Below, piece by piece: positions 44,610 to 55,116 of a stretch of DNA of 64,000 bases (positions within the stretch are counted from its first letter, which is position 1; the number at the start of each line of letters is the position of its first letter). The translations under genes and the position numbers were made by a program. The notes under the pieces are model-generated. The model saw only the letters and a program-made list of their open reading frames with translations, was not told where the DNA came from and did no database searches. The DNA comes from GCA-2861595 sp035536185 (GTDB taxonomy: Bacteria > Actinomycetota > Acidimicrobiia > Acidimicrobiales > GCA-2861595): positions 1 through 64,000 of the forward strand of contig DATLOM010000049.1 of NCBI GenBank assembly GCA_035536185.1, written 5' to 3'.

Positions 44610-45434
44610 ATGCGACAGATCGAGACCATCGAGGGGTTCCGCAAGGCGCTCGACGCCGAGCGGGCGGAGGGGCGCACGGTGGGCCTCGTTCCCACCATGG
44701 GGGCGCTGCACGAGGGGCACCTGTCGCTGGTGCGCCGCGCCGCGGGCGAGTGCGACCTCGTGGCCGTGACCGTGTTCGTCAACCCTCTCCAGTTCGACGA
44801 GACCGACGACCTCCTGCACTACCCCCGGGACCTGGAGGCCGACCAAAGGCTGGCCGAGGGAGCGGGCGCCGCGTACCTCTTCGCCCCGTCCACCACGGAG
44901 ATGTACCCGGACAAGATGATCACCCAGGTGTCGGTCGCGGAGCTGGCCGACCATCTGGAAGGTGAGCTACGGCCTGGGCACTTCGAAGGGGTGGCAACGG
45001 TGGTAGCCAAGCTGTTCGCCATAGCCGGCGCCTGCCGGGCCTACTTCGGGGAGAAGGACTACCAGCAGCTGGCGGTGGTCAGCCGCCTCGCGCAGGACCT
45101 GTCGTTCCCGGTGGACATCGTGGCCTGCCCGACCGTGCGTGAGCCCGACGGCCTGGCCATGTCCAGCCGCAACGCCCGCCTGTCGCCGGCGGGACGGGCC
45201 GCGGCTCCGGTGCTTCATCGTGCGTTGCTCGCTGGCGTGGCCGAAGTGGGAGCGGGCCAGGAACGGCCTGGCTTGGTGTCGATGGCCATGGCGCGGGTGA
45301 TCGCCGAGGAACCCCTCGCCACCCTCGAGTACGCCGACGTCATCCCCGAGAACCCGTTCCGCTGGCGGTTGCTGGTGGCGGCCCGGATCGGCGATGTCCA
45401 CCTCATCGACAACATGAAGGCGCAGCTGCGATGA
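44610..45434 (+). CDS. panC: Pantothenate synthetase
   Basis: A 274-residue ligase joining pantoate and beta-alanine with ATP. TMGALHEGHLSLVRRA carries the HIGH-like motif, VFVNPLQFDETDDLLHYPRDLEAD the pantoate site, YFGEKDYQQLAVV and AMSSRNARLSP the KMSKS-like segment. ATG 44610 has GAGAGG just upstream; ATG 44586 is an alternative. Coupled to panD by ATGA. Confidence 0.95.
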   Translation: MRQIETIEGFRKALDAERAEGRTVGLVPTMGALHEGHLSLVRRAAGECDLVAVTVFVNPLQFDETDDLLHYPRDLEADQRLAEGAGAAYLFAPSTTEMYPDKMITQVSVAELADHLEGELRPGHFEGVATVVAKLFAIAGACRAYFGEKDYQQLAVVSRLAQDLSFPVDIVACPTVREPDGLAMSSRNARLSPAGRAAAPVLHRALLAGVAEVGAGQERPGLVSMAMARVIAEEPLATLEYADVIPENPFRWRLLVAARIGDVHLIDNMKAQLR

Positions 45435-45799
45435 GGCGGCGCATGCTCAAGTCGAAGATCCACCGGGCCACGGTGACCGACGCCGAACCGGACTACGTAG
45501 GGTCCGTCACCGTGGACGCCCGGCTGCTGGAGATGGCCGACATCGCCGAGTTCGAGCAGGTTCAGGTCGTCGACGTCGACAACGGCGTGCGGCTGGAGAC
45601 CTACACCATCGCCGGCGGACCGGGGGAGATCTGCCTCAACGGTGCCGCCGCCCGACTGGTCGACCCCGGCGACACCGTGATAATCCTCAGCTACGCCGAC
45701 TTCGAGGAGGTCGAGCTGGCGGGCTACGCCCCCGTGGTCGTCCACCTGGACAAGGACAACAGGGCCCTTCCCGCCTTCGACGACGCGCGGCCGGGCTAG
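45431..45799 (+). CDS. panD: Aspartate 1-decarboxylase
   Basis: A 122-residue pyruvoyl enzyme making beta-alanine for PanC. MLKSKIHRATVTDAEPDYVGSVTVD contains the self-cleavage site G24-S25. GAAARLVDPGDTVIILSYADF completes the barrel. Overlaps panC by four bases. Hairpin H2 follows its stop by 26 bp. Confidence 0.96.
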   Translation: MRRRMLKSKIHRATVTDAEPDYVGSVTVDARLLEMADIAEFEQVQVVDVDNGVRLETYTIAGGPGEICLNGAAARLVDPGDTVIILSYADFEEVELAGYAPVVVHLDKDNRALPAFDDARPG

Positions 45800-45825
45800 T
45801 GGAGCCCGACCCAACTCCTCGCCTG

Positions 45826-45870
45826 TTGCGAGTACATGACGGGCCGTTTCCGCCCGCCATGTACTCGCAA
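45826..45870. repeat. 45-bp nested hairpin H2 between panD and nadB
   Basis: Perfect 13-bp arms 45826-45838 (TTGCGAGTACATG) and 45858-45870, with an inner CGGGC/GCCCG stem and a short loop. It shares the GAGTACAT core with hairpin H1 at 46-90 although the flanks differ on both arms in a compensating way. It ends 30 bp before the nadB start. Confidence 0.75.
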
Positions 45871-45900
45871 CCGGGGGCGCGGTCCGGCGGACGCGGCTGA

Positions 45901-47745
45901 GTGGAGCTCGACCTGCTCGTCCTCGGGTCGGGTGTCGCCGGCCTGTCGGCTGCGGTTCGGGCCACTGCGCTCGAGCCGGGGGTGCGGGTGGGAGTTCTCA
46001 CCAAGGCTGAGCTGTCGCAGTCGGTGACCAGGTGGGCACAGGGCGGCGTGGCCGCCGTGCTCGGGGGCGACGAGGACTCGACTGACCTGCACATGGCCGA
46101 CACGCTGGCCGCCGGCGCCGGGCTGTGCGACGTGGAGGCCGTCCGGGTCCTGGTCGACGAGGGACCGTTGCGGGTGAACGAGCTGATGGCTCTCGGCGCC
46201 GTGTTCGACCGGGACCACGAGGGCGGGCTGCTGAAGGCCCGCGAGGGCGGGCACTCGAGGCCACGGGTGGTCCACGCCGGCGGCGCCGCCACCGGCGCCG
46301 AGATAGAGCGGGCCCTGGTGGAGGCGGTGCGGGCGACGGCGGCGGTGGTGCACGAGGGTTGGTTCGCTCTCGACCTGATCGTGGAGGGCGGCCGGTGCCG
46401 GGGCGTCGTCGCCGTCGATCCTGCCGGCGCCCGCCACGAGGTGCGGGCCAGCCACGTGCTGGTCGCCACCGGCGGCGCCGGGCAGCTGTTCGCGGTGACC
46501 ACCAATCCGGCCGAAGCCACCGGTGACGGCGTGGCCATGGCCCTGTGGGCCGGGGTGGCGGTGGCCGACATCGAGTTCGTGCAGTTCCATCCTACGGCCC
46601 TGCACCACCCGGCCATGCCCCGGCCGCTGCTGTCCGAGGCGTTGCGGGGGCACGGGGCGCTGATCCGGGACGCCGCCGGCGAGCGCTTCGTGGACGAGAT
46701 GCAACCCCGTGACGTGGTGAGCATGGCCATGACGGCCCGCATGCTCGAGCAGGGGGTCGACCACCTGTGGCTCGACGCCACCGAGTTGGACAGATTCGGT
46801 GAGCGCTTCCCGACGATTGCCGCCATGCTGGCGCGAGCCGAGCTCGATCCGGTCACCGAGTGGCTGCCCATCGCGCCGGCGGCGCACTATCAAGTGGGCG
46901 GGATTCTCACGGATCTCGATGGTGCGTCGGCACTTCCGGGCTTGTGGGCCTGTGGAGAGGTGGCGTGCACGGGCGTGCACGGAGCCAACCGCCTCGCTTC
47001 CAATTCCCTGCTGGAGGGGATGGTGTTCGCTGCCCGGGTTGTGGAGGCGATCGCCTTCGGCAAGTCCTCTTGCGACGCTTCTGGTGCCATGCTCGGATTT
47101 CTCGCGCCCGCGGGCCGGCGGGTCCTGTCCCTCAGGGGTCCCCTCCCGGCTGGGTCCCTCCCGCCTGACGGCGGGGCCCTCCCAGCCGGGGCCCTCCCCG
47201 GCGACGCCGTAGTCGACTACCTCAGGTCCGTTTCTCTTGATGGTGGCCTACCCGGCCGCCGGCAGCGCGGCGATGCAGGTAGCGGACCTGAGGTAGTCGA
47301 CTTCGGCGGCGCCCACGGGCCACCCCCCGGCCCGCTCGACCGCGCCGCGCGGCCACGTCGTGACCTCGCCACTGGCGGCGGCCGACTGGGAATGGGCAAC
47401 CCGGATCGAAGCGAAGAGGCGGTGGCAAATGGTCCTTCGCCGGGTCGTCCGAACGAGGGTGCCGACGGGGCAGCTGGTGACGTCGTGAAGGCGCGGGAGG
47501 TGTTGCAGCGGGCCATGACTTCTGGGGCGGGGGTGCTGAGGTCGGCCTCGTCGCTCTCGGAAACCGCTGCGGTTCTGGAGTCTCTTACTGGGGTGGCTGA
47601 CCCCGAGGTCCGGAACCTGGTGGTGGTCGGCTTGGCTGTGGTGCTGGCGGCTTCGGCTCGGGAGGAGTCGAGGGGGGCCCACAATCGGACCGATTTTCCT
47701 GACATTGAAGATCAGCGGTTCTGCCGGCGGTTGGTGATCGCTTGA
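45901..47745 (+). CDS. nadB: L-aspartate oxidase with expanded linker
   Basis: A 614-residue flavoenzyme oxidising aspartate to iminoaspartate for NAD synthesis. FAD motif LLVLGSGVAGLSAAVRA, VTRWAQGGVAAVL, HVLVATGGAGQLF, EFVQFHPTALH and GVHGANRLASNSLLEGMVF are intact, as is the C-terminal helical domain (REVLQRAMTSGAGVLRS). Between about residues 399 and 530 is a Gly/Pro/Arg-rich insertion that includes two DNA palindromes (47145-47190 and 47211-47302) yet keeps the frame. Homologues are near 540 residues, so ~70-100 residues are extra. Start GTG 45901; nadC is coupled by TTGA. Confidence 0.92.
   Translation: MELDLLVLGSGVAGLSAAVRATALEPGVRVGVLTKAELSQSVTRWAQGGVAAVLGGDEDSTDLHMADTLAAGAGLCDVEAVRVLVDEGPLRVNELMALGAVFDRDHEGGLLKAREGGHSRPRVVHAGGAATGAEIERALVEAVRATAAVVHEGWFALDLIVEGGRCRGVVAVDPAGARHEVRASHVLVATGGAGQLFAVTTNPAEATGDGVAMALWAGVAVADIEFVQFHPTALHHPAMPRPLLSEALRGHGALIRDAAGERFVDEMQPRDVVSMAMTARMLEQGVDHLWLDATELDRFGERFPTIAAMLARAELDPVTEWLPIAPAAHYQVGGILTDLDGASALPGLWACGEVACTGVHGANRLASNSLLEGMVFAARVVEAIAFGKSSCDASGAMLGFLAPAGRRVLSLRGPLPAGSLPPDGGALPAGALPGDAVVDYLRSVSLDGGLPGRRQRGDAGSGPEVVDFGGAHGPPPGPLDRAARPRRDLATGGGRLGMGNPDRSEEAVANGPSPGRPNEGADGAAGDVVKAREVLQRAMTSGAGVLRSASSLSETAAVLESLTGVADPEVRNLVVVGLAVVLAASAREESRGAHNRTDFPDIEDQRFCRRLVIA
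47145..47190. repeat. 46-bp nested hairpin H4 inside nadB
   Basis: Arms CCCGGCTGGG (47145-47154) and CCCAGCCGGG (47181-47190), 5x5 internal loop, inner CCCGCC/GGCGGG stem and a TGAC loop. Same size and architecture as the intergenic hairpins, but in the coding linker (about residues 415-430). Confidence 0.7.
47211..47302. repeat. 20-bp perfect inverted repeat H5 inside nadB
   Basis: 47211-47230 and 47283-47302 are perfect 20-bp inverted copies separated by 52 bp, encoding roughly residues 437-468 of the linker. Imperfect pairing extends a further ~10 bp outward (GGCGACGCCG against CGGCGGCGCC). Confidence 0.85.
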
Positions 47746-48587
47746 GCATCGATGTGCACCCGCCGATGCCGGCGGTGCGGGACGTGGTGGCGCGGGCGCT
47801 GGCCGAGGACGTGCTCCCGCTGGGGGACCTGTCGGCCGGGCTCGTTCCCAACCATGCCCGGGCGCGAGCCTGCTTCGTCAGCCGGGGCGAGGGCGTCCTG
47901 GCCGGGCGGCTCTGTGCCGCGGAGGTGTTCGCGCAGGTGGATCCCGAGGTCAAGGTGGACTGGCATCTCGACGACGGTGACCTGGTCACTCCCCGGACCG
48001 TCATCGCCGTGGTGGGAGGGCCGCTCCGGGCGATTCTCACGGCAGAGCGCAGCGCGCTCAACCTGCTGTCGCACCTTTCGGGTGTGGCCAGCGTCACCCG
48101 CGCCTACGTACGGGCCGTGGCCGGAACTGGCGTCCGCATCCTCGACACCCGCAAGACGACTCCTGGATTGCGGGCGCTGGAGAAGGCGGCGGTGCGGGCC
48201 GGCGGGGGCCACAACCACCGGGGAAACCTGTCCGAGTTCGTCCTGGTGAAGGACAACCACCTGGCCGGGATCTCCATCACGGAGGCCGTTCATCGGGCCA
48301 TCGCCCAGTGGCCGATGCGGATGGTGGGGGTGGAGTGCGACCGGCTGGAGCAGGTGCAGGAGGCTGTAGCGGCCGGAGCCGGGGCGGTGCTGCTCGACAA
48401 CATGGCACCTGAGGCCGTGGCTGAGGCCGTGGCCGAGGTCGGCGGTCGGATCTCCGTCGAGGTCTCCGGGGGAGTCACGTTGGGCAACGCCCGGTCCTAC
48501 GCCGACGCCGGCCCGAACTTCATCTCGGTGGGCGCCATCACCGCCTCGGCACCCGCCTTCGACATAGGCCTCGACCTCGAGGCCTGA
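47742..48587 (+). CDS. nadC: Nicotinate-nucleotide pyrophosphorylase (carboxylating)
   Basis: A 281-residue quinolinate phosphoribosyltransferase giving nicotinate mononucleotide. Signatures are ALAEDVLPLGDLSAGLV, AERSALNLLSHLSGVAS, ILDTRKTTPGLRALEKAAVRAGGGHNHR, VLVKDNHL and EVSGGVTLGNA. The start TTG 47742 overlaps the nadB stop (TTGA). nadA is not in the window. Confidence 0.95.
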   Translation: MSIDVHPPMPAVRDVVARALAEDVLPLGDLSAGLVPNHARARACFVSRGEGVLAGRLCAAEVFAQVDPEVKVDWHLDDGDLVTPRTVIAVVGGPLRAILTAERSALNLLSHLSGVASVTRAYVRAVAGTGVRILDTRKTTPGLRALEKAAVRAGGGHNHRGNLSEFVLVKDNHLAGISITEAVHRAIAQWPMRMVGVECDRLEQVQEAVAAGAGAVLLDNMAPEAVAEAVAEVGGRISVEVSGGVTLGNARSYADAGPNFISVGAITASAPAFDIGLDLEA

Positions 48588-48591
48588 GGGC

Positions 48592-49359
48592 ATGCTCCTC
48601 GCCATCGACCTGGGCAACACCGAGACGGTGCTCGGCCTGTTCGAGGGTGCCGAGCTGGAGTCGCACTGGCGCATCGCCACCAACGCCGAGCGGACTGCCG
48701 ATGAGCACGCGCTGCTGGTGTCGCAGCTGCTGGACCTGGACGGGTACCGGTTCGACGGAGATGTCAGTGGCATCGCCATCTCGTCGACGGTCCCCCGCCT
48801 CACCGCCACCCTGCGGGCCATGAGCCGGCGCTGGCCGGCGGTGCCGACGGTGGTCCTGGAGCCGGGTATCCGGTCGGGCATGGCGATCCTCTACGACAAC
48901 CCGCGGGAGGTGGGCGCCGACCGGATCGCCAACGCCGTGGGTGCCTACGAGCAGTACGGCGGCCCCTCGATCGTGGTGGACTTCGGGACCTCCACCAACT
49001 TCGACGTGATCTCCGCCGCCGGCGAGTACATGGGCGGCGCCATCGCCCCCGGCGTGGAGATCAGCATGGACGCCCTGTTCGGCCGGGCCGCCGCCCTGCG
49101 CCGGGTCGAGCTGGTGGAGCCCCGCAACGTGATCGGCAAGTCCACCGTGGAGTCGATCCAGTCCGGCGTGCTGTACGGCTTCGCCGGCCAGGTCGACGGC
49201 ATAGTCGACCGCATCCGGGTCGAGCTCGGAGGCGAAGCCGTGGTCGTCGCCACCGGCGGCCTCAGCGGCGTCATCGCCCCCCACTCACGAACCGTCCAGC
49301 ACACCGACCCCTGGCTGACCCTCCACGGCCTCCGCCTCGTCTTCGACCGCAACACCTGA
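48592..49359 (+). CDS. coaX: Type III pantothenate kinase
   Basis: A 255-residue ASKHA-fold kinase, first step of CoA synthesis from the PanCD product. LLAIDLGNTETVLGLFEG is the phosphate-binding start; IVVDFGTSTNFDVISAAGEYMGGAIAPGVEISMDALF and NVIGKSTVESIQSGVLYGFAGQVDGIV are diagnostic. Four bases after nadC, so pantothenate, NAD and CoA functions are likely co-transcribed. Confidence 0.94.
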   Translation: MLLAIDLGNTETVLGLFEGAELESHWRIATNAERTADEHALLVSQLLDLDGYRFDGDVSGIAISSTVPRLTATLRAMSRRWPAVPTVVLEPGIRSGMAILYDNPREVGADRIANAVGAYEQYGGPSIVVDFGTSTNFDVISAAGEYMGGAIAPGVEISMDALFGRAAALRRVELVEPRNVIGKSTVESIQSGVLYGFAGQVDGIVDRIRVELGGEAVVVATGGLSGVIAPHSRTVQHTDPWLTLHGLRLVFDRNT

Positions 49360-49374
49360 CGCGATCCCTGTCGA

Positions 49375-49803
49375 TCAGGAGAGCGGTGGTGCGCCCGGCT
49401 CACGGACCAGGCCCTCGCGGCGGGCGAAGGCAACGGCCTCGAGCCCCGATTCTGTCCCGGTCTTGCGCAAGATGCTGTTGAGGTGGTTCCGGGCGGTGGC
49501 CGCGCTGATCCCCAGCTCCTCGGCGAGTTCGACACGTGATCGCCCCCTGCACAGAAGGTGCACCACCTCCACTTCCCGGGGGGTGAGCGACGCAAGAGCC
49601 TCCGATGCGATCCCCCTTTCCTGGGGAGTCGTGTGCGTTGGTGGGGCACCCGCAGCGGTGGTCGCTTGGCCGGTACCCACCCGTTGAACGGCACGTACGA
49701 GTTCGTCGAGCAGATGCTCTTCCTCACCATGGCGGCAACGCCCGCCGACAGTGAGGCGGCGGCATTCGACGGCGACGCGGGCAAGTACCGTCGCCTCTGC
49801 CAT
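49375..49803 (-). CDS. LuxR-type helix-turn-helix regulator
   Basis: A ~142-residue protein with a C-terminal LuxR/NarL-type HTH: LASLTPREVEVVHLLCRGRSRVELAEELGISAATARNHLNSILRKTG. The N-terminal ~75 residues carry no recognisable receiver or sensor domain. ATG 49803 is chosen; it shares the CATG palindrome with the divergent lysS start, so the two genes have no intergenic space. An internal start is possible. Targets unknown. Confidence 0.75.
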   Translation of the reverse strand: MAEATVLARVAVECRRLTVGGRCRHGEEEHLLDELVRAVQRVGTGQATTAAGAPPTHTTPQERGIASEALASLTPREVEVVHLLCRGRSRVELAEELGISAATARNHLNSILRKTGTESGLEAVAFARREGLVREPGAPPLS

Positions 49804-51208
49804 GGCCGACATTCCCTACCGCTTCGAGCGGACCAGCTCGGCCGCTTCGTTGCAGGATGAGTTCGCCGACGTCGAAGCGGGTGAGGGCGCCGGCGCCACC
49901 GCATCGGTAGCGGGACGGCTCATGCTGCGCCGGGTCCAGGGGAAGCTGGCCTTCGGCACCCTCCAGGACTCCAGCGGTCGCATCCAGCTGTGGGCGTCGG
50001 CCGACCGCACACCGGACTTCGATGCCTTCTGCGACCTCTCCCTCGGCGACTGGATCGGTGTGACCGGCGACGTCGTTCGCACCCGCCGGGGGGAGCTGTC
50101 GGTGAAGGCCGATGAATGGGTGGTGCTGGCCGAGGCCCGCCGGTCGTTCCCCGGCAAGTGGCACGGTCTGTCCGACGTCGACACCCGGTACCGCCAGCGC
50201 TACGTGGACCTATGGGTCACCGACGAGGCCCGGCGTACGTTCGCCCTTCGCAGCCGCACCATCAGCCTGCTGCGCCGGTTCCTGGAGGACAAGGGCTTCG
50301 TCGAGGTGGAGACCCCGGTCCTGCACTCCATCGCCGGCGGGGCCATGGCCAAGCCTTTCGTCACCCACCACAACGCCCTCGACATGGAGCTGTACCTGCG
50401 GGTGGCCACCGAGCTGCACCTCAAGCGGCTGGTGGTCGGTGGCTTCGAGAAGGTCTTCGAAGTGGGCCGCACCTTCCGGAACGAAGGGCTATCCCCCCGC
50501 CACAACCCCGAGTTCACCATGGTGGAGCTGTACGAGGCCTACGCCGACTACGGCGACATGATGGCCATCACCGAGCAGCTGGTCGCCCACCTGGCCTCCG
50601 AGGTGTGCGGGTCGACCAAGCTCACCTACGGCGGCCGTGATCTGGACCTCACTCCTCCCTGGCGGCGGGCCACCCTCACCGAGCTGGTGGAGGAGCACGC
50701 GGGGGTTCGCATCGACATCGACATGCCGATCGACGAGCTGCGCGCTATCGCTGGCAGGCACGGCGTGACCGTGGACGACTCCTGGGGCCCCGGCAAGCTC
50801 GTGCTGGAGATCTACGAGAAGACCACCGAGGCCGAGCTCTGGGGCCCGGTCTTCGTGTGCGACTATCCCGCTGAGGTCTCCCCCCTCGCCCGCGCCCACC
50901 GCTCCAAGCCCGGCCTGGCCGAGCGCTTCGAGGCCATCGTCGCCGGCCGGGAGCTGGCCAACGCCTTCTCCGAACTCGTCGACCCCGAGGCCCAACGGGC
51001 CCGCTTCGAGGAGCAGGCCGCGGCCAAGGCCGCCGGTGACGAGGAGGCCATGCCCATCGACGAGGACTACATCCGCGCCCTCGAGTACGGCCTCCCCCCC
51101 ACCGGCGGCCTCGGCATCGGCATCGACCGCCTCGTCATGCTCCTGGCCGATGCCCCCCACATCCGCGATGTCCTCCTATTCCCCACCCTGCGCCCCGAAC
51201 AGCCTTAG
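49802..51208 (+). CDS. lysS: Lysyl-tRNA synthetase (class II)
   Basis: A 468-residue class II synthetase. The N-terminal OB-fold anticodon-binding domain includes GRLMLRRVQGKLAFGTLQD; motif 2 is FEVGRTFRNEGLSPRHNPEFTMVELYEAYADY and motif 3 GLGIGIDRLVMLL. ATG 49802 lies in a CATG shared with the opposite LuxR-type gene. TACCGT (49786-49791) may be the -10, giving a leader of only a few bases. Confidence 0.96.
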   Translation: MADIPYRFERTSSAASLQDEFADVEAGEGAGATASVAGRLMLRRVQGKLAFGTLQDSSGRIQLWASADRTPDFDAFCDLSLGDWIGVTGDVVRTRRGELSVKADEWVVLAEARRSFPGKWHGLSDVDTRYRQRYVDLWVTDEARRTFALRSRTISLLRRFLEDKGFVEVETPVLHSIAGGAMAKPFVTHHNALDMELYLRVATELHLKRLVVGGFEKVFEVGRTFRNEGLSPRHNPEFTMVELYEAYADYGDMMAITEQLVAHLASEVCGSTKLTYGGRDLDLTPPWRRATLTELVEEHAGVRIDIDMPIDELRAIAGRHGVTVDDSWGPGKLVLEIYEKTTEAELWGPVFVCDYPAEVSPLARAHRSKPGLAERFEAIVAGRELANAFSELVDPEAQRARFEEQAAAKAAGDEEAMPIDEDYIRALEYGLPPTGGLGIGIDRLVMLLADAPHIRDVLLFPTLRPEQP

Positions 51209-51357
51209 GCGCCGGCGCCGGCGCCGTCGATGGAGACGCGAGGCGGAGACGAGGGCCCCTCGGGCCCCGCCGAGGTCAACGGCTTGGGGTGACGAGCCGT
51301 TGGGGCCGGTGGCATCGCCCAAGAGATTGGCGCAGCTCCGGGTTGCTCGCTCGCCCA

Positions 51358-51420
51358 GTGTGCACGAAGCGTTGCGATCCGGCGCCCGATCGGCCAGATG
51401 ATGACGCTGCGTGCACACTC
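51358..51420. repeat. Long hairpin between convergent lysS and polyprenyl synthase
   Basis: AGTGTGCACG (51358-51367) pairs perfectly with 51411-51420, and after one mismatch AGCGT pairs with ACGCT, giving a 15-of-16-bp stem over a 31-base loop. It lies between two convergent genes, so a bidirectional terminator is plausible although no U tract follows. Confidence 0.6.
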
Positions 51421-51459
51421 GACGCGCCGGGACCGGCGCAGGCGCCGGCGGCATCGGGC

Positions 51460-52431
51460 TCAGATGTCTTCGAGGAGGCGGTGGCCGAGTGCGCCCATGG
51501 CGGTGGTGACGGGGCCGGGGGGCAGCGCAGCCAGAGCTTCGGCCGCGGTAGCCGCATACTCGAGGGCCCGGTCACGGGCGCCGGCGATGCCGTCCGTGGA
51601 GCGGACGATGTCGCGGGCCTTGTCCCGCTCAGGCGGGCCCACGGGGCGTCCGAGCAGTGAGCGCAGCTCGGGGCCGGCGCTGGGGTCGGCGAGGGCGTAG
51701 ATGACCGGGAGGCTGTAGGTGCCCTCCACCAGGTCGTGGCCGGCCGGCTTGCCCAGTGACTCGTCGGTGCCGGTGATGTCGAGCACGTCGTCGCGGATCT
51801 GGAACACCATCCCGAAGGCCTCGCCGAAGGTGGTGAGGGCTTCGATGCGGGGACGGTCGAGGCCCGCCGTGATGCCGCCGATCCGGCAGGCCGCCGCCAT
51901 CAGCGACGCCGTCTTGCCGGCGATGGATGTGATGTACGCCTCTTCGGTGCGGTTGACGTCGAAGGCCGCCTTGATCTCGCTCACCTGGCCCTCGCACAGC
52001 CGCCCGATGGTGGCGGCCAGGAGCCCGGCCACCTCGGTGCCGAGGGAGGCGGCGATCTCTGAGGCCTTGGCCAGGAGGAAGTCGCCGGCGAGGATGGCCA
52101 CCAGGTTCCCCCAGCGGGAGTTCACGCTCTCCACGCCCCGCCGGCTGGGCGCTTCGTCCATGACGTCGTCGTGGTACAGCGACCCGAGGTGCACCAGCTC
52201 CACCGACACCCCGCCGCTGAGGACATCGTCGGTGGTGGCCGCCCCGCCGGCGGCGGCGGAGGCCAGGGCCAGGGCCGGGCGCAACCGCTTGCCGCCCGCT
52301 CCGATCAGGTGCCCGGCCACCTCGGTGAGAAAGGGGTCCTCGGCGACGACCGACTGGCGCAAAGCCTCCTCGAGGCGGGCAAGCTCATCTTCCAGGCTGG
52401 GAAGGTTCAACAGGTCCGGGATGTTGACCAC
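51460..52431 (-). CDS. Polyprenyl diphosphate synthase
   Basis: A 323-residue trans-prenyltransferase. The two aspartate-rich motifs are LYHDDVMDE and FQIRDDVLDITG; GAGGKRLRPAL and CEGQVSEI are also conserved. The first is DDxxD and a bulky residue is not obvious before it, fitting a long-chain enzyme such as a menaquinone side-chain (octa/nonaprenyl) synthase. Divergent from clpC with a 117-bp gap. Confidence 0.92.
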   Translation of the reverse strand: MVNIPDLLNLPSLEDELARLEEALRQSVVAEDPFLTEVAGHLIGAGGKRLRPALALASAAAGGAATTDDVLSGGVSVELVHLGSLYHDDVMDEAPSRRGVESVNSRWGNLVAILAGDFLLAKASEIAASLGTEVAGLLAATIGRLCEGQVSEIKAAFDVNRTEEAYITSIAGKTASLMAAACRIGGITAGLDRPRIEALTTFGEAFGMVFQIRDDVLDITGTDESLGKPAGHDLVEGTYSLPVIYALADPSAGPELRSLLGRPVGPPERDKARDIVRSTDGIAGARDRALEYAATAAEALAALPPGPVTTAMGALGHRLLEDI

Positions 52432-52548
52432 TGGCTCAGGACCCTATGGCACCTGCCGATCACCCCAGGAACCCGAGCCGAGGGCTGTTACGTCGCAGCC
52501 CTGGGTAGACTGGACCTCACTCACTCGCCCCAAACAGGAGGCGGTTAC

Positions 52549-55050
<2,502 letters not shown>

Positions 55051-55052
55051 CT

Positions 55053-55102
55053 CAACGAGAGAAAGGCCCCTGTCCGATTGGGACAGGGGCCTTTCTTCGT
55101 TG
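55053..55102. terminator. Strong intrinsic terminator after clpC
   Basis: A 16-bp perfect stem (55060-55075 with 55081-55096) with a GATTG loop, extended by a 6-bp outer stem (CAACGA/TCGTTG) across a single bulged base, and a T-rich 3' side (TTTCTTCGTT). It separates convergent clpC and the subtilase gene and may serve both. Confidence 0.93.
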
Positions 55103-55116
55103 ATGCCGCCTGCCGG

